A stretch of 64,000 nucleotides of DNA from Myroides odoratimimus (GCF_030326305.1 NZ_JACAKB010000009.1:57381-121380); one strand, 5' to 3'; positions 16,770 through 26,143 are shown, counted from the stretch's first letter. Notes: generated by a model not told the origin, from the sequence alone. Numbers and translations: made by a program.

Positions 16770-17296
16770 TGTCTAAACATTTTAAAGAAATAATGAATGA
16801 CATCACTACATTCATATTTGATGTAGATGGTGTATTAACAGATGGTACTGTACACGTAACGCAAGAAGGAAATTTACTAAGAGATATGTACATTAGAGAT
16901 GGATATGCGATGAAAGCCGCTATCGAAAACGGATACAATGTATGTATTATCTCAGGAGGTAGTAATGAAGGTGTACGTACTAGATTTGCTAATCTTGGAG
17001 TGAAAGACATCTACTTAGGAGTACCTGATAAAGTAAAAGTATTTAAAGAGTATATAGCAGCTAATAACATCAATCCTGATACTGTATTATACATGGGAGA
17101 TGATATACCTGACTATCATATCATGCAAGAAGTAGCACTACCTACTGCTCCACAGGACGCTGCACCAGAAATAAAAAGAATCTCTAAGTATATCTCTCAT
17201 CTTAACGGTGGTAGAGGGGCTGTGAGAGATGTGATCGAACAAGTCATGAAAACACAACAAAAGTGGTTTCAACACTTTAACGCTAAATTTGACTAA
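16769..17296 (+). CDS. kdsC: KdsC-like 3-deoxy-manno-octulosonate-8-phosphate phosphatase (HAD family)
   Basis: 175 residues, the length of KdsC. HAD motif I is D18-V-D20-G-V-L-T-D-G; motif II Ser/Thr in CIISGGSN; Lys in VPDKVKVF; motif IV LYMGDDIPDYHIM. KdsC removes the phosphate from KDO-8-phosphate in lipopolysaccharide inner-core synthesis. Closely related HAD-IIIA proteins act on N-acylneuraminate-9-phosphate, so the substrate is not certain, but the KdsC reading is the most common in flavobacteria. Translation is coupled with the DUF2520 gene and followed after 8 bp by maf. Confidence 0.82.
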   Translation: MSKHFKEIMNDITTFIFDVDGVLTDGTVHVTQEGNLLRDMYIRDGYAMKAAIENGYNVCIISGGSNEGVRTRFANLGVKDIYLGVPDKVKVFKEYIAANNINPDTVLYMGDDIPDYHIMQEVALPTAPQDAAPEIKRISKYISHLNGGRGAVRDVIEQVMKTQQKWFQHFNAKFD

Positions 17297-17304
17297 TAAA
17301 AACT

Positions 17305-17892
17305 ATGCTTAATAAGCTATTTAAGGATTATAATATCGTACTAGGATCTAATTCTCCTAGACGTAAACAATATTTAACAGACTTAGGATTCACCTTTACA
17401 GTCCGAGCTTCGGATATAGATGAGTCTTATCCTGAAGAACTAGTAAGAGAACAAATCACTGACTATATCGCTAAAGCAAAGGCTGATGCTATAGAAATAC
17501 TACACGATAACGAAATCATCATCACCAGTGATACTACAGTATGGAATAATGATACCTCACTAGGCAAACCTGAAAGTAGAGATGAAGCCTATACCATGCT
17601 GAAGAGCTTATGTGGTCATGAGCATGAAGTAATCAGTTCTGTATGTTTAAAGAGCAAGGAGAGCGTAAGTGTATTCCACTGTATTACTAAAGTGAGTTTC
17701 TCTGACCTATCTGATGAAGCCCTTTATTTCTATATAGACCAATACAAACCTTATGATAAGGCTGGGGCTTATGGTATACAAGAATGGATAGGATTAGTAG
17801 GCATAGATAAAATAGATGGTTCTTATACTAATATAGTAGGCTTACCTACTAAAGAGCTTGTTGAAGAATTACTAAAATTCATTAAAAAATAA
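17305..17892 (+). CDS. maf: Maf-family nucleotide pyrophosphatase
   Basis: 195 residues. The family signature GSNSPRRKQYL (residues 14-24, SxSPRR) and the second motif SDTTVWNNDTSLGKP are present, as are the catalytic Asp and the late GAYGIQEW. Maf proteins hydrolyse dTTP, UTP and modified nucleotides (house-cleaning) and delay septation when overexpressed in Bacillus. Third gene of the operon, between kdsC-like and mscS-like genes. Confidence 0.93.
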   Translation: MLNKLFKDYNIVLGSNSPRRKQYLTDLGFTFTVRASDIDESYPEELVREQITDYIAKAKADAIEILHDNEIIITSDTTVWNNDTSLGKPESRDEAYTMLKSLCGHEHEVISSVCLKSKESVSVFHCITKVSFSDLSDEALYFYIDQYKPYDKAGAYGIQEWIGLVGIDKIDGSYTNIVGLPTKELVEELLKFIKK

Positions 17893-17894
17893 AT

Positions 17895-18419
17895 ATGCTA
17901 AAAGAATATTACACAGAGATCATAGCGACTGTAATTACATTAGTTCTATATATTCCTTGTAGAAAGTTAATAGGATATATCATCCGATCATTCTCTACTA
18001 AAGAACAGCGTAAAGATAGCCGAGTACTACTGATCATCAGATTATTTAATACACTTCTATCTGTTATTTTTCTAATTCTCATACTAACGATTTGGGGAGT
18101 TCAGCCGGAGAATTTCATGGTTACACTTACGTCTGTATTTACAGTAATAGGTGTAGCGATGTTCGCTCAGTGGTCTTTATTAAGTAATATCACTGCCGGA
18201 ATCTTATTATTCTTCTCATTTCCATTTAGAATAGGAGATACCATCAGATTACAAGACAAAGATTTTCCTATAGAAGCTAAGATCATTGATATCAAGGCAT
18301 TCTGTACTATATTACTCACTACAGAGAATGAGAAAATCTCTTATCCAAACAGTTTATTATTACAAAAGGGAATCGTTATAGTCAATAAAAAAGAGGATAT
18401 AGACAATCCTACAATATAA
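17895..18419 (+). CDS. Small MscS-type mechanosensitive channel
   Basis: 174 residues with three hydrophobic segments (about 5-25, 50-70, 78-112) and the MscS pore helix and beta-domain start (WSLLSNITAGILLFFSFPFR, IGDTIRLQDK). It lacks the large C-terminal domain of E. coli MscS, as is common in Bacteroidetes. It opens on membrane tension to release solutes during hypo-osmotic shock. Last gene of the DUF2520/kdsC/maf operon; 2 bp after maf. A terminator lies at 18479-18521. Confidence 0.82.
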   Translation: MLKEYYTEIIATVITLVLYIPCRKLIGYIIRSFSTKEQRKDSRVLLIIRLFNTLLSVIFLILILTIWGVQPENFMVTLTSVFTVIGVAMFAQWSLLSNITAGILLFFSFPFRIGDTIRLQDKDFPIEAKIIDIKAFCTILLTTENEKISYPNSLLLQKGIVIVNKKEDIDNPTI

Positions 18420-18478
18420 TAGTGGCACAAATTTTGTATTTACCATTTCGGTTTAAATAGTCAAATGGTAGTAGAAGA

Positions 18479-18521
18479 AAGGCTAGTTAACCTATTTATA
18501 GGTTTTACTAGTCTTTTTTTT
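18479..18521 (+). terminator. Intrinsic terminator after the mscS-like gene
   Basis: AGGCTAGTTAACCTA pairs with TAGGTTTTACTAGTCT with small internal mismatch, then a run of eight T. A second small inverted repeat TACCATTT / AAATGGTA lies just before it (18441-18470). Confidence 0.8.
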
Positions 18522-18672
18522 ATAAAGTCAAAACTAATCAATAAAACTACTTCAGAACACAAACACTTATCTATACTGTACTCTTTATAGAAGATCATAG
18601 ATTCTATTCTAGCTATATAAAGAACAGTACCACGAGATCATTTGCAGTTTATACCTCCTTAATTTCGTTGAA

Positions 18673-20361
18673 ATGAATGCAATTGATTGGAGTATTTTTA
18701 TACTAATTTTATTTATTGTTATCACCATTAAGCACTTTAAACTTAATAAAGCAGATAACAACTCTATTTACGAAAAGTCAACACTACACTATGGTTTCAA
18801 GATTATAGCGGTACAATCTTTTATATACACTTTTATCTCTCTTCCAGGACAAGCTTATTCACAAGGAATGACATTCCTACAGCTGTATCTAGGTATTCCC
18901 TTAGCCGTATTTATCGTTATATTCTTAATTATCCCAAAATACAAAAAACACAATACTAAAAGCGCATTTGAGTACATCAAGACGAAGTCTAATAAAAGAG
19001 TCTACTACTTAACCAGCATTATTTATCTAATCCTAAGATTACTTGTTCTTACTATTACATTCTATGCTACGGCTATGATACTCTCTATTTTATTAAAAAT
19101 AGATTTCAAAATCTTACTCTTAATCATAAGTGCAATTTTTATCGTTCTAAACATTCTTTTTAAAAACAAAACCAATTTATTCCCTAGACGAAACCAGTTA
19201 TTATACGCCATTATAATAACGACTATCATCTTTCTGACCATATTATATAAACTACCAGAAGGTATGTATCTAGAAGATACATTAAGCTTCACCGCCTCTT
19301 TTGATAAACTTACCGTGATCGATAGCGATCTTGCTTTAAAAGATAATTTTGACTTGCTTAAATGTTTAGTAAATGGTACTATACTATTCGTCGCCCTATT
19401 ATCTATAGATACAAAGATTCTACAGATATATAGACAGAGTAAATACTCTGATAAGACTAAGGATGGATTGATTATCAATGGGCTATTCAATGTCCCATTT
19501 CATTTCTTTATTCTATTGACAGGGTGTGTGTTATTTACATTTTATCAGTTTAACGATGCCCCGCTACACTACAACCCTCATAATGTACACACAGTATATC
19601 AATCTGAATATGCAGAACAATACGACCATATCAAACAAGAGTATCAAAAAATATTGAACTTAAAGAAAGAAGCTAGCTTCTTATACAGTGGGCAAATCTA
19701 TCAGAACTACAGTAATCAAATACTAAAAGATCAAATACTAAGCTTAACAGAAAATGCAAATAAACTTCAACTAGAAGCAAAAAAATTAATTAAAAAGGCG
19801 AATCATAATGTAGAAGTGAATGATTCTGACTTTATACTTCTTCACTTTATCAACTTTCATGTACCCACAGGGATAGCAGGTGTTATCATGGCTTTATTTT
19901 TTATCTGTTTACTTTCGATAGGATTTCACGAAATAAATTGGCTATCAAAAAAAACAAAAAAACTGTTATCTCAGACCAAGTCAAGTGCTCTGCCTCATCC
20001 AGACAGCAAAAGATATCATGATATCATTACTCTTATTATTATTATCCTTGCTCTGATTATAGTATATAATATTCCCGTATTTTTAAATCTTATCCAAATA
20101 CTATGGGCGTACTCTTCTCTGTTTTCAGGAACTCTACTTGGTATTTTACTAGTGACCATGTACTTTAAAAACAATAATAAAGCTTTGTTTTACACCATTT
20201 TACTAACTCAAATCACTATTATTACCCTATACATCACTACTCCTATTCATTATCTATGGTATAACACTATTGGGCTAGCTACTATCCTTATACTAGTACC
20301 TATCTCTAACCTAATTAGTAAACTATTTTCTAATCATAATAGATCTAATATTTTATCTTAG
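18673..20361 (+). CDS. Sodium:solute symporter family protein with a periplasmic/cytoplasmic insert
   Basis: 562 residues with about 12-13 hydrophobic segments in the SSS (SLC5) pattern: SLPGQAYSQGMTFLQLYLGI in place of the usual sodium-binding region of TM1-TM2, AFEYIKTKSNKRVYYLTSIIY after TM3, and a late TM block at 450-550. Between residues about 290 and 385 a hydrophilic, coiled-coil-like insert (LKKEASFLYSG..., LTENANKLQLEAKKLIKKA) breaks the core, a feature seen in flavobacterial members. The substrate is unknown. Codon use does not differ visibly from the neighbours. The gene stands alone, followed by a repeat-containing intergenic region. Confidence 0.72.
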   Translation: MNAIDWSIFILILFIVITIKHFKLNKADNNSIYEKSTLHYGFKIIAVQSFIYTFISLPGQAYSQGMTFLQLYLGIPLAVFIVIFLIIPKYKKHNTKSAFEYIKTKSNKRVYYLTSIIYLILRLLVLTITFYATAMILSILLKIDFKILLLIISAIFIVLNILFKNKTNLFPRRNQLLYAIIITTIIFLTILYKLPEGMYLEDTLSFTASFDKLTVIDSDLALKDNFDLLKCLVNGTILFVALLSIDTKILQIYRQSKYSDKTKDGLIINGLFNVPFHFFILLTGCVLFTFYQFNDAPLHYNPHNVHTVYQSEYAEQYDHIKQEYQKILNLKKEASFLYSGQIYQNYSNQILKDQILSLTENANKLQLEAKKLIKKANHNVEVNDSDFILLHFINFHVPTGIAGVIMALFFICLLSIGFHEINWLSKKTKKLLSQTKSSALPHPDSKRYHDIITLIIIILALIIVYNIPVFLNLIQILWAYSSLFSGTLLGILLVTMYFKNNNKALFYTILLTQITIITLYITTPIHYLWYNTIGLATILILVPISNLISKLFSNHNRSNILS

Positions 20362-20499
20362 TATTAGATTAACCACACTTAGTTTCTAACGCATATCATC
20401 CAAAGATTCGGATTAGCACTCTATTGCACTGAAGCACGTATGATGCTCTAGTCTCATTTTGTATAAAAGCTATATGATAATGCTATAGGTCTATATTGT

Positions 20500-20570
20500 G
20501 TCCGTTATTTTACTTGATTTAACGGACTCACTACAGACTCATAACGGACTCACTACGGACTCAAATCAAG
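20500..20570 (-). repeat. Dispersed intergenic repeat, copy A (four 11-bp units plus a stem)
   Basis: On the plus strand four 11-bp units stand head to tail at 20522-20532, 20533-20543, 20544-20554 and 20555-20565: ACGGACTCACT, ACAGACTCATA, ACGGACTCACT, ACGGACTCAAA. The stem GTCCGTTA (20500-20507) / TAACGGAC (20520-20527) adjoins them, and CTTGATTT / AAATCAAG encloses the units. Read on the minus strand it has the same order as copy B at 36503-36564: tandem GAGTCCGTnnT units followed by a CCGTTA hairpin and then AATATAGA. The match between the two loci shows a repeat family rather than chance. Confidence 0.75.
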
Positions 20571-20751
20571 TGAGACAAGAATAAGAATGCTCTCAGAGTA
20601 CAATAAATTACTTACTTACCTGGCTTTAAAAAATGTACTGATGTATGAGTAGCTATATTATTACCAATGCATTGTTATCTCCTTAGCTCTTTGTAATATA
20701 GGTTCTTCTACTCTTTCACTTTTATAACCACCTATTATTTAACAATATAAT

Positions 20752-20799
20752 CAATAAAAAAAAGTATATACTACATCATGATATGTACTATACACTTTA
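20752..20799 (-). terminator. Terminator of the RDD/TRIC operon
   Basis: Minus strand: AAGTGTATAGTACAT pairs with ATGTAGTATATACTT (two imperfect pairs) around a short ATCATG loop, followed by a run of T. Just beyond the TRIC-type gene ending at 20837. Confidence 0.65.
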
Positions 20800-20836
20800 T
20801 ATTCTTTCTTTAGTTATTTATTCTAAGAAAGCAAGC

Positions 20837-21445
20837 TTACACATTCGCAAATGGCAAACTCCACTTATACTTCACAGCTAATACTCTAATCAGAATAATA
20901 ATACCTGCTGTACCTACGTATAAGATATCCTTACTCAGCTCAAAATAATTTAGTAAATAATAAACCAAACCTCCAAGGATACATGCTGTGGCATAGATCT
21001 CTTGTTTAAAAATAAGTGGAATCTTATTCGCTAAAATATCGCGAATAACCCCTCCAAAACAAGCAGTAATCGTACCTAAGGTAACACAGATAATCGGGTG
21101 TAAGCCTACTGTCATCCCTTTTTCTATACCGATTAGTGTGAACACAGCGATACCTATGGTATCAAATAGGAAAAGAGAATAACGCAAGAAGTTAAACTTC
21201 TTATAGAACACAATAGCCATAGCTACCCCTAATAAGGTTACATAAAAATAACTAAGATTAGTAAGCCACATCACAGGTGTCCATCCGATCATCATATCTC
21301 TGATAGTCCCTCCTCCAATAGCTGTCGCGAATGCTAAAATAGTCATCCCAAACAGATCTAACCTTCTTTCACGCCCTGCTAATGCTCCCGAAATTGCAAA
21401 AGCTAATGTTCCGAGCAAATCTAAAATATCGAAAAAATTAAACAT
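20837..21445 (-). CDS. Trimeric intracellular cation channel (TRIC/UPF0126) family protein
   Basis: 202 residues, seven hydrophobic segments, in two similar halves, each with the glycine-rich signature: FATAIGGGTIRDMMIG (about 40-55) and TACFGGVIRDILANK (about 127-141). This is the YicG/UPF0126 family, structurally related to TRIC cation channels, and some members are thought to carry glycine or cations. It lies 22 bp downstream of the RDD gene, so the two probably form an operon. Confidence 0.9.
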   Translation of the reverse strand: MFNFFDILDLLGTLAFAISGALAGRERRLDLFGMTILAFATAIGGGTIRDMMIGWTPVMWLTNLSYFYVTLLGVAMAIVFYKKFNFLRYSLFLFDTIGIAVFTLIGIEKGMTVGLHPIICVTLGTITACFGGVIRDILANKIPLIFKQEIYATACILGGLVYYLLNYFELSKDILYVGTAGIIILIRVLAVKYKWSLPFANV

Positions 21446-21467
21446 TAAATAGTATAAAAATAATGCG

Positions 21468-22205
21468 CTAAACCTTAGCTGTTAAATAATTGTAGTCTTT
21501 TAATACCGTTTCTATAAACTCCTGATCAGAGAGTGTCTTCAGCTCACCTATACCTAGTACGCTCTTAAGTTTAACGACTAGCTTCTGTAATAACTCGTGA
21601 TCTCTATTTGCTTTAAAAGTAGTTAAAGCTTCTTTTATAATATAAACATCTTTATCTGTCAAACTTAACACCTGCGCAAATAATGGGGTGTACTCCTCCT
21701 CTACTTCCTGAAAAATAGTGGATGACAAAAGTAATCTTTCTTTAACAGATATCACTGCTGTACCTGCTAAAATATCACCTAATCGCTGACTCTTATCTGT
21801 ACATATAATTGTAATCAAACCAACTGCTGCTGAACCTATCCAAAAATCTACTAATCTCATTACCCAACGGCTAGCATAGTCTACCACAGAAGCTTCATAG
21901 CCATCTATCTTAATTACCTTAATCCTCATAATCTTCTTACCAGGAGTAGCTCCCTGCATAATCGTCTCAAAAAATAGAGTATAAAACAAAGCAGGAGAAG
22001 CGATGAGAATCATAACCGCAATTTTAGACCAATCATCTATAAAAGCATTAACTATTCTTAGTTGACTTACAATATAAAAAATCAGAATCAAATACAATCC
22101 CTTAAAAATAAGATCTAAAATAGAAGCAATCATTCTTTCACCAATAGATGCAGTTTTAAATTCTATTTTGATATTTTGTGTTGTATTTATTGTTAAATTA
22201 GCCAT
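21468..22205 (-). CDS. RDD family membrane protein
   Basis: 245 residues. Three to four TM segments with the RDD-family landmarks GERMIASILDLIFKGLYLIL (the R-x-x-x-x-x-x-D pattern), QGATPGKKIMRIKV and GDILAGTAV. The C-terminal 60 residues are hydrophilic. In flavobacteria this gene stands divergent to the SpoIIM/DUF4129/MoxR/DUF58 cluster and is taken to be part of the same system. The ATG is only 17 bp from the divergent ATG at 22223, so the promoters must lie inside the opposite coding regions; a TATATTTG box on the minus strand lies at 22243-22250. Confidence 0.87.
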   Translation of the reverse strand: MANLTINTTQNIKIEFKTASIGERMIASILDLIFKGLYLILIFYIVSQLRIVNAFIDDWSKIAVMILIASPALFYTLFFETIMQGATPGKKIMRIKVIKIDGYEASVVDYASRWVMRLVDFWIGSAAVGLITIICTDKSQRLGDILAGTAVISVKERLLLSSTIFQEVEEEYTPLFAQVLSLTDKDVYIIKEALTTFKANRDHELLQKLVVKLKSVLGIGELKTLSDQEFIETVLKDYNYLTAKV

Positions 22206-22222
22206 AAATTATCTGCTTTTAA

Positions 22223-23188
22223 ATGAGAGAAGTCGCTTTTATCAAATATAATAAAGAAAAATGGATTGAATATGAACATACAATATATTCTAACTCAATT
22301 CATAAACCTGATTACTTAGCCGATATGTACATTCAGTTAATGAATGACTTATCCTATGCACAAACTTATTATCCCAAGAGTAAAGTTACACAATATCTCA
22401 ATATTTTAGCAGCGCAAACTTATCAAAAAATTTACAAAACAAAACGTATTGAGGAAAATAGACTTGTTTATTTCTTTAAAACAGAAGTACCTCTAGTTGT
22501 GCATGAAAATCGTAATTATCTTTACTTTTCTGTACTAACCTTTCTGATTATTGTAGGTATTGGTTTTGTTTCTGCTCATTATGATTTAGAGTTTATTCGT
22601 TTAATATTAGGAGATCATTATGTTAATCTAACGTTAGATAATATACAGAATGATGACGCGATGGGTATCTATAAATCTGGTAGTAACTGGGGAAGCTTTG
22701 TAGGTATAGCGTTTAACAATCTATATGTATCTCTACAATTTTTTATATACGGAATCTTCGCTGGGTTAGGCACACTATTCTATCTACTCTATAATGGCAT
22801 TATGCTAGGTGCGTTTCAATATATGTTTATTAGAGAAAATGCTTTTATGGATAGCTTTAGAGGGATATGGTTACATGGAGCTATAGAGATCACAGGGATT
22901 ATCATTGAGGCATTTGCAGGCTTTGTATTTGGAGGAAGTCTTCTATTTCCTAAAACCTTCTCGAGAAAGAATTCCTTTATTCGAGGATTTAAGAATGGAT
23001 TTAAAATATTCTTAGCGATGGTACCATTCGTTATCACAGCTGCTTTTATAGAGGGCTTTATAACACGCTATGCTAAAGAGATGCCTGATGTACTAAACTA
23101 TATTATTATACTAGGTACATTCTCTATCATTATTTATTACTTCTTCATCTATCCGAGAAGAGTATATTCAAAACTTATTAAATTATAA
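22223..23188 (+). CDS. SpoIIM-like stage II sporulation protein M family membrane protein
   Basis: 321 residues: soluble N-terminus (about 1-100) then about five TM segments. The SpoIIM core is visible in NNLYVSLQFFIYGIFAGLGT, FRGIWLHGAIEITGIIIEAF and FPKTFSRKNSFIRGFKNGFK. In non-sporulating bacteria these proteins occur with RDD, DUF4013/DUF4129, MoxR and DUF58 genes. First gene of a plus-strand run of six tightly packed genes, with a 3-bp gap to the next. Confidence 0.87.
   Translation: MREVAFIKYNKEKWIEYEHTIYSNSIHKPDYLADMYIQLMNDLSYAQTYYPKSKVTQYLNILAAQTYQKIYKTKRIEENRLVYFFKTEVPLVVHENRNYLYFSVLTFLIIVGIGFVSAHYDLEFIRLILGDHYVNLTLDNIQNDDAMGIYKSGSNWGSFVGIAFNNLYVSLQFFIYGIFAGLGTLFYLLYNGIMLGAFQYMFIRENAFMDSFRGIWLHGAIEITGIIIEAFAGFVFGGSLLFPKTFSRKNSFIRGFKNGFKIFLAMVPFVITAAFIEGFITRYAKEMPDVLNYIIILGTFSIIIYYFFIYPRRVYSKLIKL
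22243..22250 (-). promoter_or_regulatory. Possible -7 box of the RDD gene, inside the divergent gene
   Basis: TATATTTG on the minus strand matches TAnnTTTG and lies 38 bp upstream of the RDD ATG, within the first codons of the SpoIIM-like gene. No TTG is at the standard distance. Confidence 0.35.
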
Positions 23189-23191
23189 TCT

Positions 23192-24112
23192 ATGTTTGTT
23201 GTTTTTAAAAAAAGAGATTTTAGTGACTTAATGAATGATACAATTTCATTCTTTCAAAAAGAAGGAAAACCATTCTTCAAAAATTACTTTACCCTATGTG
23301 GTATCCTATTACTAGTCTTATTTGTATGTACTTACTTTTTATTTGATATGGTATTTTCTGGGTCTAGCTCTGCAAATAACTCATCATTAGATACATTTAT
23401 AGACAATAATGTTGGTCTTTTCTTCTTAGTAGTCTTAGTAGCGGCGGTTGTTACTATTCTTATAAGTATTATCGCTATGTCATATCCTGTATACTATCTA
23501 AAGGCGATGGTAGAACACCCTAAGGATTATCAAGATATAAAGCATATTACTAATCCTCTAAAAAAGGATATTTGGAGATTACTTGGCTTCGCACTTGCTT
23601 CTTTTTTCACTATATTTCCCTTAATTATAATTGCTTTCTCTATCGCGGCTGTTTTAATATTTTTATTAATAGGGATTCCCCTTTTACTGATTATGATGCC
23701 TGCTATTGCTTCATGGATAAACTTAGCTTATTATGAATATGTGACCAATAGAAGTGGAATCTTTGAATCATATCAAACAGCTTACTATATGCTGAAAAGT
23801 AAATTCTGGATTATCGTAGGGAACACTTTCTTAGTATATCTAGTAATACAAATCGTTACTACTATGGTAAATATTATCCCTCAAATCATGTTCTATGGAG
23901 GTACAATATTCAGTGAAAAAAGTTCTTATGATCTAGAAGACACACAAGGTTTTAAACTAATGTTCATCGGTATCGTTATCTTAAGTACACTAGTATCTTT
24001 TGTGATGAACAATATTATGTTGATTAATCAAGGATTAATTTACTACAGCATCAGAGAACAAAAAGAAAACACACAGTCTCATACAGACATTGATATGATC
24101 GGAAAAAACTAA
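23192..24112 (+). CDS. Polytopic membrane protein of the MoxR/DUF58 cluster (DUF4013-like)
   Basis: 306 residues with about six long hydrophobic segments (about 38-55, 75-100, 132-175, 205-235, 260-285) and a soluble start. Glycerophosphoryl-diester-phosphodiesterase membrane-domain or DUF4013-like pattern: ISMSYPVYYLKAM is replaced by IIAMSYPVYYLKAMVEHP and a YYEYVTNRSGIFESYQTAYY loop. Function unknown; always next to SpoIIM/DUF4129 genes in flavobacteria. The stop codon overlaps the next ATG (TAATG). Confidence 0.7.
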   Translation: MFVVFKKRDFSDLMNDTISFFQKEGKPFFKNYFTLCGILLLVLFVCTYFLFDMVFSGSSSANNSSLDTFIDNNVGLFFLVVLVAAVVTILISIIAMSYPVYYLKAMVEHPKDYQDIKHITNPLKKDIWRLLGFALASFFTIFPLIIIAFSIAAVLIFLLIGIPLLLIMMPAIASWINLAYYEYVTNRSGIFESYQTAYYMLKSKFWIIVGNTFLVYLVIQIVTTMVNIIPQIMFYGGTIFSEKSSYDLEDTQGFKLMFIGIVILSTLVSFVMNNIMLINQGLIYYSIREQKENTQSHTDIDMIGKN

Positions 24113-24927
24113 TGAAGAGATTCTTATTTATACTATTATTTTTATCATTCTCTACTCCTCATTTTGGGCAGGCAGAGCAGGATACTATTGTATCTGGTGT
24201 AGAGTCTTCACAAGATGAAGAAGACGCTCATGAAGCTGGAGTTATCAAGGCTAAACCTGTCAATGTACTTCCGTACTTAGAGGAGACGAGTACAGATATA
24301 GTACCTACTAAATTTGAGACAGATTATAAAAAGAAATACAAGAAAGATCCAGACTTCGATTATAAAGAAGAGCTTAACAAAGACTCTATCTGGAAGCGCT
24401 TTAAGCGATGGTTTAATCAACAACTAACTGACTTCTTTAGACAATTTGATATTGACTATGAAACAAGTAGCCGCTTACAAGTTTTTTATAGAATAGCAGG
24501 AACACTAGTTATCTTTCTTTTAATTTATTATATCACAAGAGCTGTTATTCAGAAAGATGCCTATTGGCTATTCAAGAAGAGCGCTAAAAAGATGGAGATA
24601 CAGGTAGATGAAATAGAGCTAAACCTTAAAGTAGTGGACTTCCCTTCTCTATTAAGCAAAACCATTGCAGAGCAACAATACCGTCTAAGTATTCGTTACT
24701 ATTACCTATGGCTTCTACAGAGATTACAAGAAAAAGAGGAGATCGAATGGCATATCGAAAAAACAAACTCTGACTATCAAAACGAAATAAAAGATAGCAA
24801 ACTAAAAGAGGATTTCAGGTACCTTTCTTATCTGTATAACAATATATGGTATGGAGAATTCGAAATAGAGGAATCTGAGTTTAACCGTGCAAAACAGTCA
24901 TTTGACACTATACTAAAACAAAGCTAA
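24112..24927 (+). CDS. DUF4129 domain-containing protein
   Basis: 271 residues: signal peptide (MKRFLFILLFLSFSTPHFGQA), a periplasmic acidic stretch, one TM segment at about 128-146 and a C-terminal cytoplasmic DUF4129 domain (SIRYYYLWLLQRLQEKEEIE, RYLSYLYNNIWYGEFEIEES). DUF4129 proteins accompany transglutaminase or MoxR/DUF58 clusters. Coupled by one-base overlap with the upstream gene and 1 bp from the DUF4350 gene. Confidence 0.82.
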   Translation: MKRFLFILLFLSFSTPHFGQAEQDTIVSGVESSQDEEDAHEAGVIKAKPVNVLPYLEETSTDIVPTKFETDYKKKYKKDPDFDYKEELNKDSIWKRFKRWFNQQLTDFFRQFDIDYETSSRLQVFYRIAGTLVIFLLIYYITRAVIQKDAYWLFKKSAKKMEIQVDEIELNLKVVDFPSLLSKTIAEQQYRLSIRYYYLWLLQRLQEKEEIEWHIEKTNSDYQNEIKDSKLKEDFRYLSYLYNNIWYGEFEIEESEFNRAKQSFDTILKQS

Positions 24928-24928
24928 A

Positions 24929-26134
24929 ATGAGTAAATCGACAAAAACAATGTTGTTCCTTTTTATCGTGATTATGGGCTTTGTTTATTTCATAGAGTCT
25001 AATAAAGTAGATCCGATAGATTGGCGCGAAACTTTAGATAATACACATAAGATTCCCTTTGGGACATATATACTAGATCAGGAGATAGAGAAAATATTCC
25101 CTAATGATAGTGTAATCAGAATAACAGGAAACGTCTATGACTTCTTTAGAGATAAAAAATATGATAGTGTACATAACAGCACACTGTTTTCTTTAAAGAG
25201 CTATGGGTATATTGATTCTTTTGCTAGAGTAAATTTACATCACTATATCGCAAAGGGAAACAGTGCTGTTATCTTTCAAGATAATATAGACGGGCTAATA
25301 GAAGGTATAGAGATGAATCATCTACAGTATACATTACAAGAAGAACTATTAGATCAAGATAAAGTATCAGTGACATTGACTAATCCGAATATTTCTACTT
25401 ATTCGTTTCAGTTAAAAGACTTAAATACAAACTACTTCAATATTCCAGATTCTCTACGTACAAAGGTAGAAGTGCTAGGATACTTAAAGTATAAAGGAGT
25501 CAAATATCCTAACCTCATCCGCTATAAAAAAGGATCAGGTCAACTTATATTAGGACTTCAACCTATTGCATTTACAAACTATAATTTGTTAGAAAGTAAT
25601 AATCACCTTTATGTTCAGGGTATATTATCCTACTTACCTCAACAGAATACCTACTTCACAGTATCTAGATTACCAGGAGATAATGAGTACCACTCTACTT
25701 CTATTCTTAGATTTGTGTTTAAACATCCAGCCTTGACATGGGCGTGGTATTTCTTCCTAGGAACTTTGTTTGTATTTATCATTTTCACAGCTAAAAGAAA
25801 GCAAAGAGTTATACCTATTATCACACCGCTGTCTAATACTACTGTTGAGTTTACCAAAACAGTATCTAACCTTTATATTCAAAATAAAGATTACGAAGAC
25901 CTGATTAATAAACATATAATATATACTCTAGAGAAAATAAGACGTGTACATTGGTTAGACACCTCCAAACTAGATGAATTATTTATCAACAACTTACATA
26001 TCAAAACCAAGAAGGATAAAGAAGATATCATCAAATTTGTTAGGTTTATAGAGCAGTTTAAAGCTGCACCACACTATGCATCAGAAGAAATGCTAATCGA
26101 ATTAAACAAAATAATTGAGAAAATCATTGATTAA
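24929..26134 (+). CDS. DUF4350 domain-containing membrane protein
   Basis: 401 residues: N-terminal TM (5-20), a periplasmic alpha/beta region resembling DUF4350 (IDWRETLDNTHKIPFGTYIL, DSFARVNLHHYIAKGNSAVI), one TM at about 270-290 (WAWYFFLGTLFVFIIF) followed by the usual KRKQR stop-transfer, and a cytoplasmic helical tail. DUF4350 is a glutamine-amidotransferase-like, non-catalytic domain that accompanies MoxR/DUF58 systems. 9 bp precede the MoxR gene. Confidence 0.78.
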   Translation: MSKSTKTMLFLFIVIMGFVYFIESNKVDPIDWRETLDNTHKIPFGTYILDQEIEKIFPNDSVIRITGNVYDFFRDKKYDSVHNSTLFSLKSYGYIDSFARVNLHHYIAKGNSAVIFQDNIDGLIEGIEMNHLQYTLQEELLDQDKVSVTLTNPNISTYSFQLKDLNTNYFNIPDSLRTKVEVLGYLKYKGVKYPNLIRYKKGSGQLILGLQPIAFTNYNLLESNNHLYVQGILSYLPQQNTYFTVSRLPGDNEYHSTSILRFVFKHPALTWAWYFFLGTLFVFIIFTAKRKQRVIPIITPLSNTTVEFTKTVSNLYIQNKDYEDLINKHIIYTLEKIRRVHWLDTSKLDELFINNLHIKTKKDKEDIIKFVRFIEQFKAAPHYASEEMLIELNKIIEKIID

Positions 26135-26143
26135 AAATATACT

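Larger units (their letters stand above)
20362..20836. other. Intergenic region with a dispersed repeat
   Basis: 475 bp without a gene. It contains the four-unit 11-bp repeat and stem described separately (20500-20570) and the minus-strand terminator at 20752-20799. No other open frame or promoter was recognised. Confidence 0.5.
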
